NCBI GenBank assembly: GCA_022865905.1
Contig: JALHUM010000119.1
Coordinates: 1 to 46,635, forward strand
Direction of reading: 5' to 3'
Origin: Anaerolineales bacterium
GTDB taxonomy: Bacteria > Chloroflexota > Anaerolineae > Anaerolineales > Villigracilaceae
DNA: 46,635 nucleotides
Part shown: piece by piece, positions 1 to 9,897 of the stretch
Layout of the letters: the number at the start of each line of letters is the position of its first letter
Numbering within the stretch: the stretch's first letter is position 1
Notes under the pieces: generated by a model
Databases searched by the model: none
What the model was told of the DNA's origin: nothing
What the model saw: the letters and a program-made list of their open reading frames with translations, nothing else
Translations under genes and position numbers: made by a program

Positions 1-46
1 ATCATTGCATATAGAGACGGTATAATCATGCCTGACTGGAGACAGC

Positions 47-1312
47 ATGTTTATTGACCAGGCAGAGATCGAAGTCAAATCCGGCAAGGGCGGGGATGGC
101 ATGGTGCATTTCCATCGCGAGAAATACGTGCCGCGCGGCGGCCCGGATGGCGGCGACGGCGGGCGCGGCGGCGATGTAATTCTCGAAGTCCGCCCCACGC
201 TCAACACCCTGGCGGCTTTCCGTCACACCATCCGTTACATCGCCGAAGACGGCAAAGGCGGAGGCACCAATAACAAGTTTGGCAAGTCCGCCGAAAATCT
301 GGTGATCCCGGTCCCGCCCGGCACGGTAATATACGATGCGCATACAGGCGATTTGATTGGCGACCTGACCGCTCCCGACCAGCGACTCGTCGTCTGCAAG
401 GGCGGGCGCGGCGGGCGCGGCAACACCCATTTCAAGAACTCTATCAACCAGGCCCCGCGCACGGCGGAGAAGGGCGAGCCGGGTGAGGAAAAGCGTCTGC
501 GCCTGGAACTGAAACTCATCGCCGACATCGGTATTGTCGGCGTGCCGAACGCGGGCAAGTCCACGCTGCTTTCGGTGCTAACCAACGCCAAGCCTAAGAT
601 TGCCCCATACCCATTTACCACGCTCGAACCCAATCTCGGCGTGGCAAACGTGGACGAGGAGACGACCGTCGTCCTGGCCGACATCCCTGGCCTGATCGAG
701 GGGGCGAGTCAAGGCGCGGGGTTGGGTCACGACTTCCTGCGCCACGTCCAGCGGACCCGAGTCCTGATTCACATCCTGGACGGTCTCTCGGCTGATCCGC
801 TGGCGGATTTCTCACAGATCAACACTGAACTGGCGCTGTTCGACCCCAACCTCGCCAAAAAGCCGCAGATCGTAGCGCTGAATAAAATTGACCAGCCCGA
901 GGTCCAGGAACGCTGGCCGGAAATCCAGAAGGAACTCAAGAAACGCGGCTACGCGGCGATGAAAATTTCTGCCCTGGCGCGAACGGATGTCCATGAACTG
1001 CTGCTGAAAGCTGCTGGAAAACTGGCCGAGACTCCGCCGCTGGAAGAGACCGCGCCGCCCATGCCGGTCTACCGTCCAGCGGAAGACAGCCGCCAGTTCA
1101 CGATCAAGCGGGAGGGCGCGCACGAATGGCGTCTTTCCGGCGCGGGGATCGAGCGCGCCGCGGCCATGACTCCCTGGGATCAGGATGGCTCTGTGCGCCG
1201 CTTCCAAAAACTGATGGAGCATCTCGGCGTGGACGAGGCCCTGCGCAAGGCGGGCGTCAGGGAGGGGGATACGGTGCATATTGGGGAGTACGAGTTGGAG
1301 TGGCAGGAATAG
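47..1312 (+). CDS. obgE: Obg-family GTPase ObgE/CgtA
   Basis: Gly-rich Obg N-domain (MFIDQAEIEVKSGKGGDGMVHFHREKYVPRGGPDGGDGG), GVPNAGKSTLL P-loop, DIPGLIEGA, C-terminal Obg domain. Confidence 0.97.
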   Translation: MFIDQAEIEVKSGKGGDGMVHFHREKYVPRGGPDGGDGGRGGDVILEVRPTLNTLAAFRHTIRYIAEDGKGGGTNNKFGKSAENLVIPVPPGTVIYDAHTGDLIGDLTAPDQRLVVCKGGRGGRGNTHFKNSINQAPRTAEKGEPGEEKRLRLELKLIADIGIVGVPNAGKSTLLSVLTNAKPKIAPYPFTTLEPNLGVANVDEETTVVLADIPGLIEGASQGAGLGHDFLRHVQRTRVLIHILDGLSADPLADFSQINTELALFDPNLAKKPQIVALNKIDQPEVQERWPEIQKELKKRGYAAMKISALARTDVHELLLKAAGKLAETPPLEETAPPMPVYRPAEDSRQFTIKREGAHEWRLSGAGIERAAAMTPWDQDGSVRRFQKLMEHLGVDEALRKAGVREGDTVHIGEYELEWQE

Positions 1313-1345
1313 AACAGTGATCGATGTTCAGTTTTCAGTGATCGT
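1313..1345. repeat. Degenerate 7-bp tandem array directly after obgE stop
   Basis: AACAGTG|ATCGATG|TTCAGTT|TTCAGTG|ATCG, exact 7-nt register. Confidence 0.6.
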
Positions 1346-1469
1346 TTCAAGAGACCGTGCGCGCGGCAATCCGGTTTGGCGGTTTTGCCGGAATAGCTCT
1401 TTTCCTTAAAATCCCTTGAGACTTCGCATCCTTCGTGTTCATCCGACTATCCGCGTTTATCTGTGTTTA

Positions 1470-1497
1470 CACCTGCACTTGCAGCAGGTGCAAGTGT
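1470..1497 (+). other. Two mutually exclusive hairpins upstream of the peroxiredoxin-like gene
   Basis: CACCTGC(1470-1476)/GCAGGTG(1484-1490) versus CACTTGCA(1476-1483)/TGCAAGTG(1489-1496). Confidence 0.5.
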
Positions 1498-1526
1498 CTA
1501 TGGTTGATTGTCTTAGGAGTACTAGC

Positions 1527-1991
1527 ATGTCTAAAGTTGCTATTAACACTCCCGCTCCCGATTTCACTCTGCCTGATTACACCGGCAAAACAGTGTGCCT
1601 TTCGGATTTTCGCGGTAAGACCCATGTTCTGCTGGTCTTCAATCGTGGCTTTATGTGACCGTTCTGTCGGGCGCACATGGCGCAGTTGCGCCAGGACTTT
1701 GCAGAATTCGAGCAGCGACAGACTACGATCCTGGTCGTCGGCCCGGAAAACGCTGCCGCCTTCGTCAGATACTGGCAGGAAAACGGACTGCCATTCGTCG
1801 GCTTACCCGACCCAACACACAGTGTGCTGAAATTGTACGGTCAGGAAGTCAACCTGTTCAAACTGGGACGCATGCCCGCCCAGGTTGTGGTGGACAAGAA
1901 AGGCATGGCGCGCTTTGTTCACTATGGGGATTCGATGAGCGATATTCCCGAAAATGGGGAATTGCTGGCACTGCTGGATGCGTTGAATTAA
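1527..1991 (+). CDS. Peroxiredoxin/AhpC-TSA-like protein with in-frame UGA (1656-1658), probable selenoprotein, UPFC motif
   Basis: Frame is continuous through one TGA: ...HVLLVFNRGFM[UGA]PFCRAHMAQLRQDFAEF...LGRMPAQVVVDKKG...; the TGA sits at the CxxC/UxxC redox position; the ORF track splits it at 1658 and 1677. Confidence 0.85.
1678..1693 (+). promoter_or_regulatory. Candidate bacterial SECIS hairpin
   Basis: TGGCGC-AGTT-GCGCCA, perfect 6-bp stem with 4-nt loop (G at loop position 2), loop about 25 nt 3' of the UGA. Confidence 0.65.
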
Positions 1992-2122
1992 GGACGATCC
2001 AACTGGCATGAAAAACGAACGGCGCACCTTTCGATGCGTCGCTCGTTCGTGCCGCGCCCACGGTTTGATTGTGCCGCTCCCTTGGCCCCTTTGCTTAGGG
2101 CGAAGGTGTGTGGCACGTAATT

Positions 2123-3264
<1,142 letters not shown>

Positions 3265-3284
3265 GTTGTGCCTCCTGTAATTTT

Positions 3285-3344
3285 GTCCGATAGTCGGTTT
3301 GTTTGATAGTCTAATTGTCTGTTGGTCTGATGGTCGAATTGACC
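3285..3344. repeat. Degenerate 8-bp tandem array between ftsA and ftsZ
   Basis: GTCCGATA|GTCGGTTT|GTTTGATA|GTCTAATT|GTCTGTTG|GTCTGATG|GTCGAATT|GACC. Confidence 0.7.
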
Positions 3345-3398
3345 ACTTGTTTAACGGGGCGTCGCTGCTTCCGCGCATCCCTGTATCACCGCGTCTTG

Positions 3399-4637
3399 CT
3401 ATGGGAGCAGCCGTTTGAACCAATTTTTTATGGGTTCAATGTTCATACGACTCTCTCCTTTCGGGCGGTGGCGCGGACGATTACGCGCCGAGGGCATTTC
3501 CTCATCCTGCATGGCTGCTGCCCATTGCAGCAGACCCACGCTTGTGGAATATGCGGGTGATGACAGCTTGTCTACCAGGCCGACCAGATTCTCCGGCTTG
3601 GCGGTGCGGACGGGGAGGCCGAGCACCTGGCTGGCCAGTTGTCGGATTCCGGGCAGGTTGCTCGTCCCGCCGGTTAGCACCATGCCAGCTGGCAGCAGAC
3701 CATCGTAGCCGGAGCGTTTGATCTCCTGCAGGGACAGAAGGAAGATCTCTTCGACGCGCGCCTCGATGATGTGGGCCAGCTCCTGGCGGTTGATCTGTGC
3801 AGGTTGTTCTTCTCCGAAGGGGCGGACGGTGAAGTGTTCTTCGCTGCCGACCCCGGATTTCAGCGCATAGCCGTACTCTATTTTGACTTCCTCGGCTTGC
3901 GGGATGGGCAGGCGTAGGCCGTGGGCGATGTCAGCTGTGATGTGATTACCGCCGACGGCCAGCACCATCGTATGCCAGATGTTGCCGCCCACGTAGATGG
4001 CTAGGTCGGTAGTTCCGCCGCCGATGTCGCACACGGCCACACCCATCTGGCGCTCGGAGTCGGTTAATACCACGTCACCGGAGGCCAGCGGGTTGAGCAC
4101 GAACTGGAGCACTTCCACGCCTGCCGCGCCCACGCACTGGCGCAGGTTCTCGGCCGTGGCGGAGGCTGCGGTGATGATGTGCGCCTCTACTTCTAGCCGG
4201 AAGCCGTGCATGCCGATGGGGACATTGATGCCGTCCTGACCGTCCACCACGAAGCCGCGCTGGATGATGTGTATGATCTCGCGGTTGTGGGGGATGGCGA
4301 CAGCGCGGGCGGCGTCCAGGGCGCGTGCGATGTCGTATTCGTCAATCACATCACCCGAAACGCCCACCACGCCGCGGCTGTTTATCGAGGCAACATGCGC
4401 CCCGGCCAAGCTGACCAGCGCGGCGGTGATCTCCACGCCGGAAGTTTGTTCGGCCTTCTCCACCGAACGGACAATGGCCTGCGAGGCCGCCGCCAGGTCT
4501 ACGATCACACCCTTGCGGATGCCTTCCGAAGGCTCGATGCCCACACCCAGGATGCGGATGGCTTCTTCTTCCACCCGCCCGATCAGGGTGCAGACTTTGG
4601 TGGTACCTACGTCAATTCCTACGACAATCTCGTCCAT
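3399..4637 (-). CDS. ftsA: Cell division protein FtsA
   Basis: [22 protein letters not shown]..., [24 protein letters not shown]. Confidence 0.96.
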   Translation of the reverse strand: MDEIVVGIDVGTTKVCTLIGRVEEEAIRILGVGIEPSEGIRKGVIVDLAAASQAIVRSVEKAEQTSGVEITAALVSLAGAHVASINSRGVVGVSGDVIDEYDIARALDAARAVAIPHNREIIHIIQRGFVVDGQDGINVPIGMHGFRLEVEAHIITAASATAENLRQCVGAAGVEVLQFVLNPLASGDVVLTDSERQMGVAVCDIGGGTTDLAIYVGGNIWHTMVLAVGGNHITADIAHGLRLPIPQAEEVKIEYGYALKSGVGSEEHFTVRPFGEEQPAQINRQELAHIIEARVEEIFLLSLQEIKRSGYDGLLPAGMVLTGGTSNLPGIRQLASQVLGLPVRTAKPENLVGLVDKLSSPAYSTSVGLLQWAAAMQDEEMPSARNRPRHRPKGESRMNIEPIKNWFKRLLP

Positions 4638-4664
4638 AAGTGGTAGCTCCTGGCTACCATAGTG

Positions 4665-5657
4665 TCACTGGGTCTCACGAAAGAATGGGGCATTCAGGTA
4701 TTCCACACTGATAAGCGTGGGCCGGATGCCTTTGTTGGTGAGTGTATCAACGATAGCTTGATATATTTTTAGCTTCATCGGAATGTCATCCGTATTTTGT
4801 CCAAAGTAGACCTGCCAGCCGCGCGTATCTTGCCAGCCCAGGCCATACGTCATGTCGTAGATCATCGGCGCTCCACCGGGGATAAATGAATTCAGGGTGA
4901 TAATCACTTGGACCATGGCCGGGTCGAGGAAGGGGTGCGTCTGACCTGCGGCCTGCTGAGGGTCAAGCTGGACCGGAGGTGGGTTCCCGTTTGCGACGAC
5001 GCTGATCAGGTTCCCAGACTTGCCGCGCGGTGGGAAGGCCACACCCTGGGCGTCAATCCAGGCCATCGTCCCGTCCTGATACCAGGCGATGAGTGGGATG
5101 CGTTCAGCCACGCTGACAATAATCCGGTTCGGAAGAACGATATGCACCTCTGCGCTGGAGAGGTCGGGGTAGTCAGCCAGTATGTTCGCCGTGATCTGGG
5201 TCGGGATGGCCATGAAGATAGGCTGCCCGATAAATTGCAAGGCGGCGTTGATCTCGTCCTCGCCCAGGCGCTGGTTACCGCTGATCTCGGCCCCGTTCAC
5301 CTTGAAAGTAGAAGAAGTCCATATTGTGTAGAGACTGAAGATGAGCGCGGCGCACAGCAGGGTTGAGAATATACGTGTGCTGAATTGTGGGATGGCGATG
5401 CCGGGCGTGCGCACGTCTGTTCTGCCCATGCTGAAGGCAATATCGTAGTGCTGGCGGCGAGGTTTCTTCGTGGTTGGCCGCGCCGCTTTGCCTTTCGGCG
5501 TGCGGGTTTGTTTGACCAAGCGCGGCGTCACGGGCAGGAACACTGTCTCCGGACGGTAGACAGTTTTTTGGGTCTGCGTCAGGCGCTGGTGAGTCTGTTG
5601 CGTCCGGCGCGCGCGGACGAGTTCGGCGCGAGGTAGGTCCTGTTTCATACGGCTCAT
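4665..5657 (-). CDS. ftsQ: Cell division protein FtsQ (POTRA domain)
   Basis: Basic N-terminus, one TM segment, FKVNGAEISGNQRLGEDEINAAL POTRA-like; position upstream of ftsA. Confidence 0.85.
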   Translation of the reverse strand: MSRMKQDLPRAELVRARRTQQTHQRLTQTQKTVYRPETVFLPVTPRLVKQTRTPKGKAARPTTKKPRRQHYDIAFSMGRTDVRTPGIAIPQFSTRIFSTLLCAALIFSLYTIWTSSTFKVNGAEISGNQRLGEDEINAALQFIGQPIFMAIPTQITANILADYPDLSSAEVHIVLPNRIIVSVAERIPLIAWYQDGTMAWIDAQGVAFPPRGKSGNLISVVANGNPPPVQLDPQQAAGQTHPFLDPAMVQVIITLNSFIPGGAPMIYDMTYGLGWQDTRGWQVYFGQNTDDIPMKLKIYQAIVDTLTNKGIRPTLISVEYLNAPFFRETQ

Positions 5658-6784
5658 GCTGTTCTCCGGAATCGTCGTTCGGTGCGGTCGCGCTCGGCCT
5701 TGCGTTCGAGCGCCAGTTCGATCAGCCGGTCAACCAGTTTGGCGTAGGGCAGACCTGTGGCTTCCCAGAGTTTGGGATACATGCTGATGCTGGTGAAGCC
5801 AGGGATGGTGTTGACCTCGTTCAGAAATATTTCTTCTGTCACTTTGTCAATGAAGAAATCCACGCGCGCCATGCCGGCGCAATCAATAGCTTTATAAGCA
5901 GATACAGCCATCTGGCGGATTTTCTCAGCGGTCTCGGTCGGGAGGGGCGCCGGGATGAGCAGGCAGGAAGTACCGTCTATGTACTTGGATTCGTAGGAAT
6001 AAAACTCGCGGCTGGGCAGCACCTCGCCCGGGACAGAGGCCTGCGGCTCGTCGTTGCCCAACACGCTGGCCTCGATCTCTCGGGCGTTCACGCCGCGCTC
6101 GACCAAAACGCGCCGGTCATAGGAGGCCGCCTCGAGCAGACCTTCGGCCAGGTCAGCGCGGCTGCGGCACTTGGTGATGCCGACCGAGGAACCCAGGTTG
6201 GCGGGCTTGACGAACAGCGGATAGGCAGCCACAGCCTCGGCTTTCCGGATGACCGATTCCATATCCTTCTCGATTTCGTTGCGCAAGACGATCACGGACT
6301 CGACCGTCGGGATGCCGTTTGTGCGCATCACATCCTTGAAAACCCCCTTGTCCATGCCGACCGCGGAGCCAGTCACGCCTGCGCCGACGTAGGCCAGGTC
6401 AGCCATTTCCAACAGGCCTTGCAGCGTCCCGTCTTCGCCACAAGTACCGTGCAGGACGGGGAAGATTACGTCAATGTCCGTGAGTTTTTCCAGCACTGTG
6501 CCGTGATCAGTAATACGTAAAGCATAAAGGCCGGGCTTGGAGGGATCGGGCAGGAGGGTGCAGGGTATCAGGCCTTTGGTCTCGCCTTTTTCCAACAAGT
6601 CGCGAACATTATCGCCGGTCAGCCAGGCACCCTCGTGTGTGATACCGACTTGAAGAACCTCGTACTTGGCCGGGTCTAGTACCGATAGAACGGATTGCGC
6701 GGAAACGAGGGATACTTCGTGTTCGCCGGAGCGTCCTCCGAAGAGAACTGCAATTTTAAGTCGGGTTGAAGGGTTTGTTGTCAT
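5654..6784 (-). CDS. ddl: D-alanine--D-alanine ligase
   Basis: KIAVLFGGRSGEHEVSLVSAQSV, LHGTCGEDGTLQGLLE, FLNEVNTIPGFTSISMYPKLW. Confidence 0.97.
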   Translation of the reverse strand: MTTNPSTRLKIAVLFGGRSGEHEVSLVSAQSVLSVLDPAKYEVLQVGITHEGAWLTGDNVRDLLEKGETKGLIPCTLLPDPSKPGLYALRITDHGTVLEKLTDIDVIFPVLHGTCGEDGTLQGLLEMADLAYVGAGVTGSAVGMDKGVFKDVMRTNGIPTVESVIVLRNEIEKDMESVIRKAEAVAAYPLFVKPANLGSSVGITKCRSRADLAEGLLEAASYDRRVLVERGVNAREIEASVLGNDEPQASVPGEVLPSREFYSYESKYIDGTSCLLIPAPLPTETAEKIRQMAVSAYKAIDCAGMARVDFFIDKVTEEIFLNEVNTIPGFTSISMYPKLWEATGLPYAKLVDRLIELALERKAERDRTERRFRRTA

Positions 6785-7735
6785 TTACGAATTCCATTCG
6801 CCGATCAGCTCAATCTCCATCTCGAGACGGACGCCAAATCTTGCCTCAACAGCGTTCCTGGCTAAATCAATCAACCCTTTCACATCCTTCGCGCTCGCCT
6901 TTCCATGATTGATAAAGAAGTTCGCATGGATGGGGCTGATCTCCGCATTGCCGATGCGCGTTCCTTTCAATCCAGCAGCCTCGATCAAGCGACCTGCAAA
7001 ATCGCCCAGCGGGTTTTTGAACATCGAACCCATGCTCGCTCCCGGTGGCTGGGTGCTTCGTCGGCGGGCGGATAGCTGCTTCATCTTGGCCTGGATCTCG
7101 TTCGGTTCTCCTCTTCCTAGTCCCAATGTAGCAGCCAGGACGAGCACCGGTTGGGGTTCGCGCTTCAACAGGCTGCTGCGGTAGCTGTAAGCCATCTTCT
7201 CCACTGGCCAGACTTCGCCTCCGCGCTGGCGATGCAGGATTTCGACCGAGATCAGGTTCCCAGCGATGTCGCCATCGAAGGCGCCCGCGTTGCCGTAGAT
7301 CGCGCCACCCAGACTGCCCGGCACCGTCGCGGCCCATTCCATGCTGTTCAGGCCAAGTCGCGCTGCCCGCTGGGCAATGGTATTGAGTGTGGTGCCCGAT
7401 TCGGCCCGTAGGCTGGGTGGTTCGGATTGCGTATCGAAGCGCACCAGTCGCGCCCGGTTGACGAGCGCAACACCGCGCAGGCCCTTATCGCCGACCAGCA
7501 CGTTCGTGCCTCCGCCCAGGATGACAAAGGGCTGCTTCATCTCCCAAAGCCTGGTGGCTGTTGCAGCCAGCTCGTCTGCCGAATGGACGAAAACCAGCGC
7601 ATCGGCCGGGCCGCCAATGCGCGCCGAGGTGTAACCGGCCAATGGAGCGTTCTCTTGCAGGCGGTCGCCGAACAGTTCGCGCAGGGTGGAGAGGGTTGCA
7701 GGTCGCATTTCAGGTGTGTCTTGAGTCTTTCGCAT
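6785..7735 (-). CDS. murB: UDP-N-acetylenolpyruvoylglucosamine reductase
   Basis: ARIGGPADALV, VILGGGTNVLVGDKGLRGV, PGSLGGAIYGNAGAFDGD, GSMFKNP. Confidence 0.97.
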   Translation of the reverse strand: MRKTQDTPEMRPATLSTLRELFGDRLQENAPLAGYTSARIGGPADALVFVHSADELAATATRLWEMKQPFVILGGGTNVLVGDKGLRGVALVNRARLVRFDTQSEPPSLRAESGTTLNTIAQRAARLGLNSMEWAATVPGSLGGAIYGNAGAFDGDIAGNLISVEILHRQRGGEVWPVEKMAYSYRSSLLKREPQPVLVLAATLGLGRGEPNEIQAKMKQLSARRRSTQPPGASMGSMFKNPLGDFAGRLIEAAGLKGTRIGNAEISPIHANFFINHGKASAKDVKGLIDLARNAVEARFGVRLEMEIELIGEWNS

Positions 7736-7783
7736 CTATACTAAATCTCGGTAGAGGTGGCTCCCATGCCGCCTACGAGCGGG

Positions 7784-7972
7784 CTAGCTGTTTTCGAAAT
7801 ACTCGATCAGCCGGAGCACAATGGCGATCATTTCGGGGGTGGATGTTTGCTGTTTTTGAACGGCTCTACGCCATTTCTTTTCGGGCTTGGCGGAGGGCTT
7901 GTCGCCCGATGTCGTCTTAAGTTTAAGCATAGTGACAACGTTGGTTTCGTAAACAAGTCCTTTTTCAAGCAT
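7784..7972 (-). CDS. Small hypothetical protein between murC and murB
   Basis: 62-aa frame MLEKGLVYETNVVTMLKLKTT... overlapping the murC stop by 8 nt; conservation not testable here. Confidence 0.4.
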   Translation of the reverse strand: MLEKGLVYETNVVTMLKLKTTSGDKPSAKPEKKWRRAVQKQQTSTPEMIAIVLRLIEYFENS

Positions 7973-9359
7973 GACGCACCTCACTTGTCTGCATGGCAGC
8001 CAGCACCTGCGTGCTGACCAGGTCGGCATCCCCGGCGGAAAGCACCAGTAGCACATCGCCGGGTCGGAGATGAGAGACGAGATAATCGCTCACGGCTGGC
8101 AAATCCGGGATGAACTGCGCCGAGAGGTGGGGCATGGCCTGCACAACCTGGGCGGCGGAATAATCCTGGATTGGCTCGCGTGCGGCGTAGATTTCGGTCA
8201 CGATGACCTGGTCGGCGTCAGCGAAGGCATGGGTGAACTGGTCGAACAGCGTCTGTGTGCGCGAGAAGGTGTGCGGCTGCCAGACTGCCCAGATGTGACG
8301 GTCCGGATAACGGGAACGCGCCGCCGCCAGCGTGGCCCGGATTTCGGTGGGATGGTGGGCGTAGTCATCAATGACGACGATCCCGTTCGCTTCTCCGCGG
8401 ACCTCGAACCTGCGTCCCGTACCCGTAAACTGTCCCAAGGCCTGGGCGGCAGCTTCCAGCGAAAGGCCGAGCAGGCTGACCACTACCAGCGAGGCCAGCG
8501 CGTTGAGAACGTTGTGGCTGCCGGGTACTTGGAGATTTACGATTGACGATTGACGATTTACGATTGCCTCGAAGCTGAAGCCACCTCTTTCATTGGCTTT
8601 CACGTTCTTTGCCAGCGCCCACTGATCACTGTTCATTGATAACTGATCACTGATACCGTATGCAACGGCTTTCCTGCCGGCCCTCCCCGCTTCTGCGAGT
8701 AGGGCATTCGCGCCCACATCCTCAACACAGGCAACCAGAACACCATCGGGAGGCAGGAGCTTTACAAATTCTACGAACGCGGCCTGGAAATCGGCCGGTG
8801 TCGGATAACAATCCGGATGGTCGTGTTCGACGTTGGTTACCACTTCGATGACAGGTTTCAAGCCCAGGAACATGCGGTCATACTCGTCGGCTTCGATGAC
8901 GAAAGTCTTGCCCTTCCCGGCGCGGGCGTTTACGCCCAGGTTGTTCAGCACGCCACCGACGATGAAAGAAGGTTCCTGCCCAAGAGCCGTTAGCAGCCAG
9001 ACGAGCATGGCGGTGGTGGTGGTCTTGCCGTGCGTCCCGGCCACGGCGATGCCGGTCTTGCCAGCCATCAGCCTGCTGAGAAAATTAGCCCGCTTGAGCA
9101 CCGGGATGCCAGCCGCCCGCGCCGCCGCCACTTCCACGTTGTCATCTGGTATGGCCGAGGAGCGCACCACCAGGTCGGCGTCCGAGACATTCTGGGGGCT
9201 GTGTCCGAGGCCGATGGTTATGCCAGCAGACCGGAGTTCCGCAAGCAAGGGCGTCTCGGCGCGGTCAGAGCCGCTCACCGCGTATCCCATCTCCTTCAAG
9301 AGACGAGCAATTGCTGAGAGTCCGCTTCCGCCGATGCCGATCAAGTGAATGTGTTCCAT
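7965..9359 (-). CDS. murC: UDP-N-acetylmuramate--L-alanine ligase
   Basis: MEHIHLIGIGGSGLSAIARLL, GTHGKTTTTAMLVWLL, DDYAHHPTEI, SAGDAD. Confidence 0.97.
   Translation of the reverse strand: MEHIHLIGIGGSGLSAIARLLKEMGYAVSGSDRAETPLLAELRSAGITIGLGHSPQNVSDADLVVRSSAIPDDNVEVAAARAAGIPVLKRANFLSRLMAGKTGIAVAGTHGKTTTTAMLVWLLTALGQEPSFIVGGVLNNLGVNARAGKGKTFVIEADEYDRMFLGLKPVIEVVTNVEHDHPDCYPTPADFQAAFVEFVKLLPPDGVLVACVEDVGANALLAEAGRAGRKAVAYGISDQLSMNSDQWALAKNVKANERGGFSFEAIVNRQSSIVNLQVPGSHNVLNALASLVVVSLLGLSLEAAAQALGQFTGTGRRFEVRGEANGIVVIDDYAHHPTEIRATLAAARSRYPDRHIWAVWQPHTFSRTQTLFDQFTHAFADADQVIVTEIYAAREPIQDYSAAQVVQAMPHLSAQFIPDLPAVSDYLVSHLRPGDVLLVLSAGDADLVSTQVLAAMQTSEVRHA
8534..8566. repeat. 7-bp tandem array inside murC coding sequence
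   Basis: GATTTAC|GATTGAC|GATTGAC|GATTTAC|GATTG; encodes ...IVNRQSSIVN... on the minus strand. Confidence 0.8.
8621..8655. repeat. Second 7-bp tandem array inside murC coding sequence
   Basis: ACTGATC|ACTGTTC|ATTGATA|ACTGATC|ACTGATA; encodes ISDQLSMNSDQW. Confidence 0.8.
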
Positions 9360-9362
9360 ATC

Positions 9363-9893
9363 CTAAATAAAGACGACAATGATGAAGACGAATGCCAGGA
9401 CGACGGCGAAGTAGATGCCTGGTATGCCCAGCAGGTGGGGTGGCATATACTGGAGCATGGCAGTGGTTATTTTAGCAAGATCACCGGTGGGAGCAGCGAC
9501 AACCTGTGAAAACGGGTAGTCAGATGCAGACATATAAAACCAGATAGAGCCAGCGATCAGGTAGCCATTGATCGCGCCGATGATGACGCCCAGTAGGATA
9601 TCCTGCAATTTCTCGCGGGTCAATTTGGGGGCGAAACGAGCGATATTGGTGGTCTGGTAGCCGAAGAAAACCAATATGCCCAGGATGAGCGAGCGCAGCC
9701 AGAAAAGCACCGAGCCTTTTCCCGGCACCAGGATGTCGCGAATGAACGGAACGTAACGCTCCAGCAGAACTGTTAAGGCCATCGCCAGGATGACGCTGCA
9801 CGAAACTAGGATTTCCTTGGCCCAGCCGCGCATCCCGCCAATAATGGCGAACAGGATGACGTACATCCAGAAAACAATGATCAGGCTTACCAT
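9363..9893 (-). CDS. CvpA-like membrane protein
   Basis: Four-TM protein beginning MVSLIIVFWMYVILFAIIGGMRGWAKEILV, CvpA-like RGxxKE near the N-terminus. Confidence 0.55.
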   Translation of the reverse strand: MVSLIIVFWMYVILFAIIGGMRGWAKEILVSCSVILAMALTVLLERYVPFIRDILVPGKGSVLFWLRSLILGILVFFGYQTTNIARFAPKLTREKLQDILLGVIIGAINGYLIAGSIWFYMSASDYPFSQVVAAPTGDLAKITTAMLQYMPPHLLGIPGIYFAVVLAFVFIIVVFI

Positions 9894-9897
9894 GGTC

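Noticed and set aside
8534-8566. CRISPR-like array
   Set aside because: Units are 7 bp with no spacers; a simple tandem array, not CRISPR.
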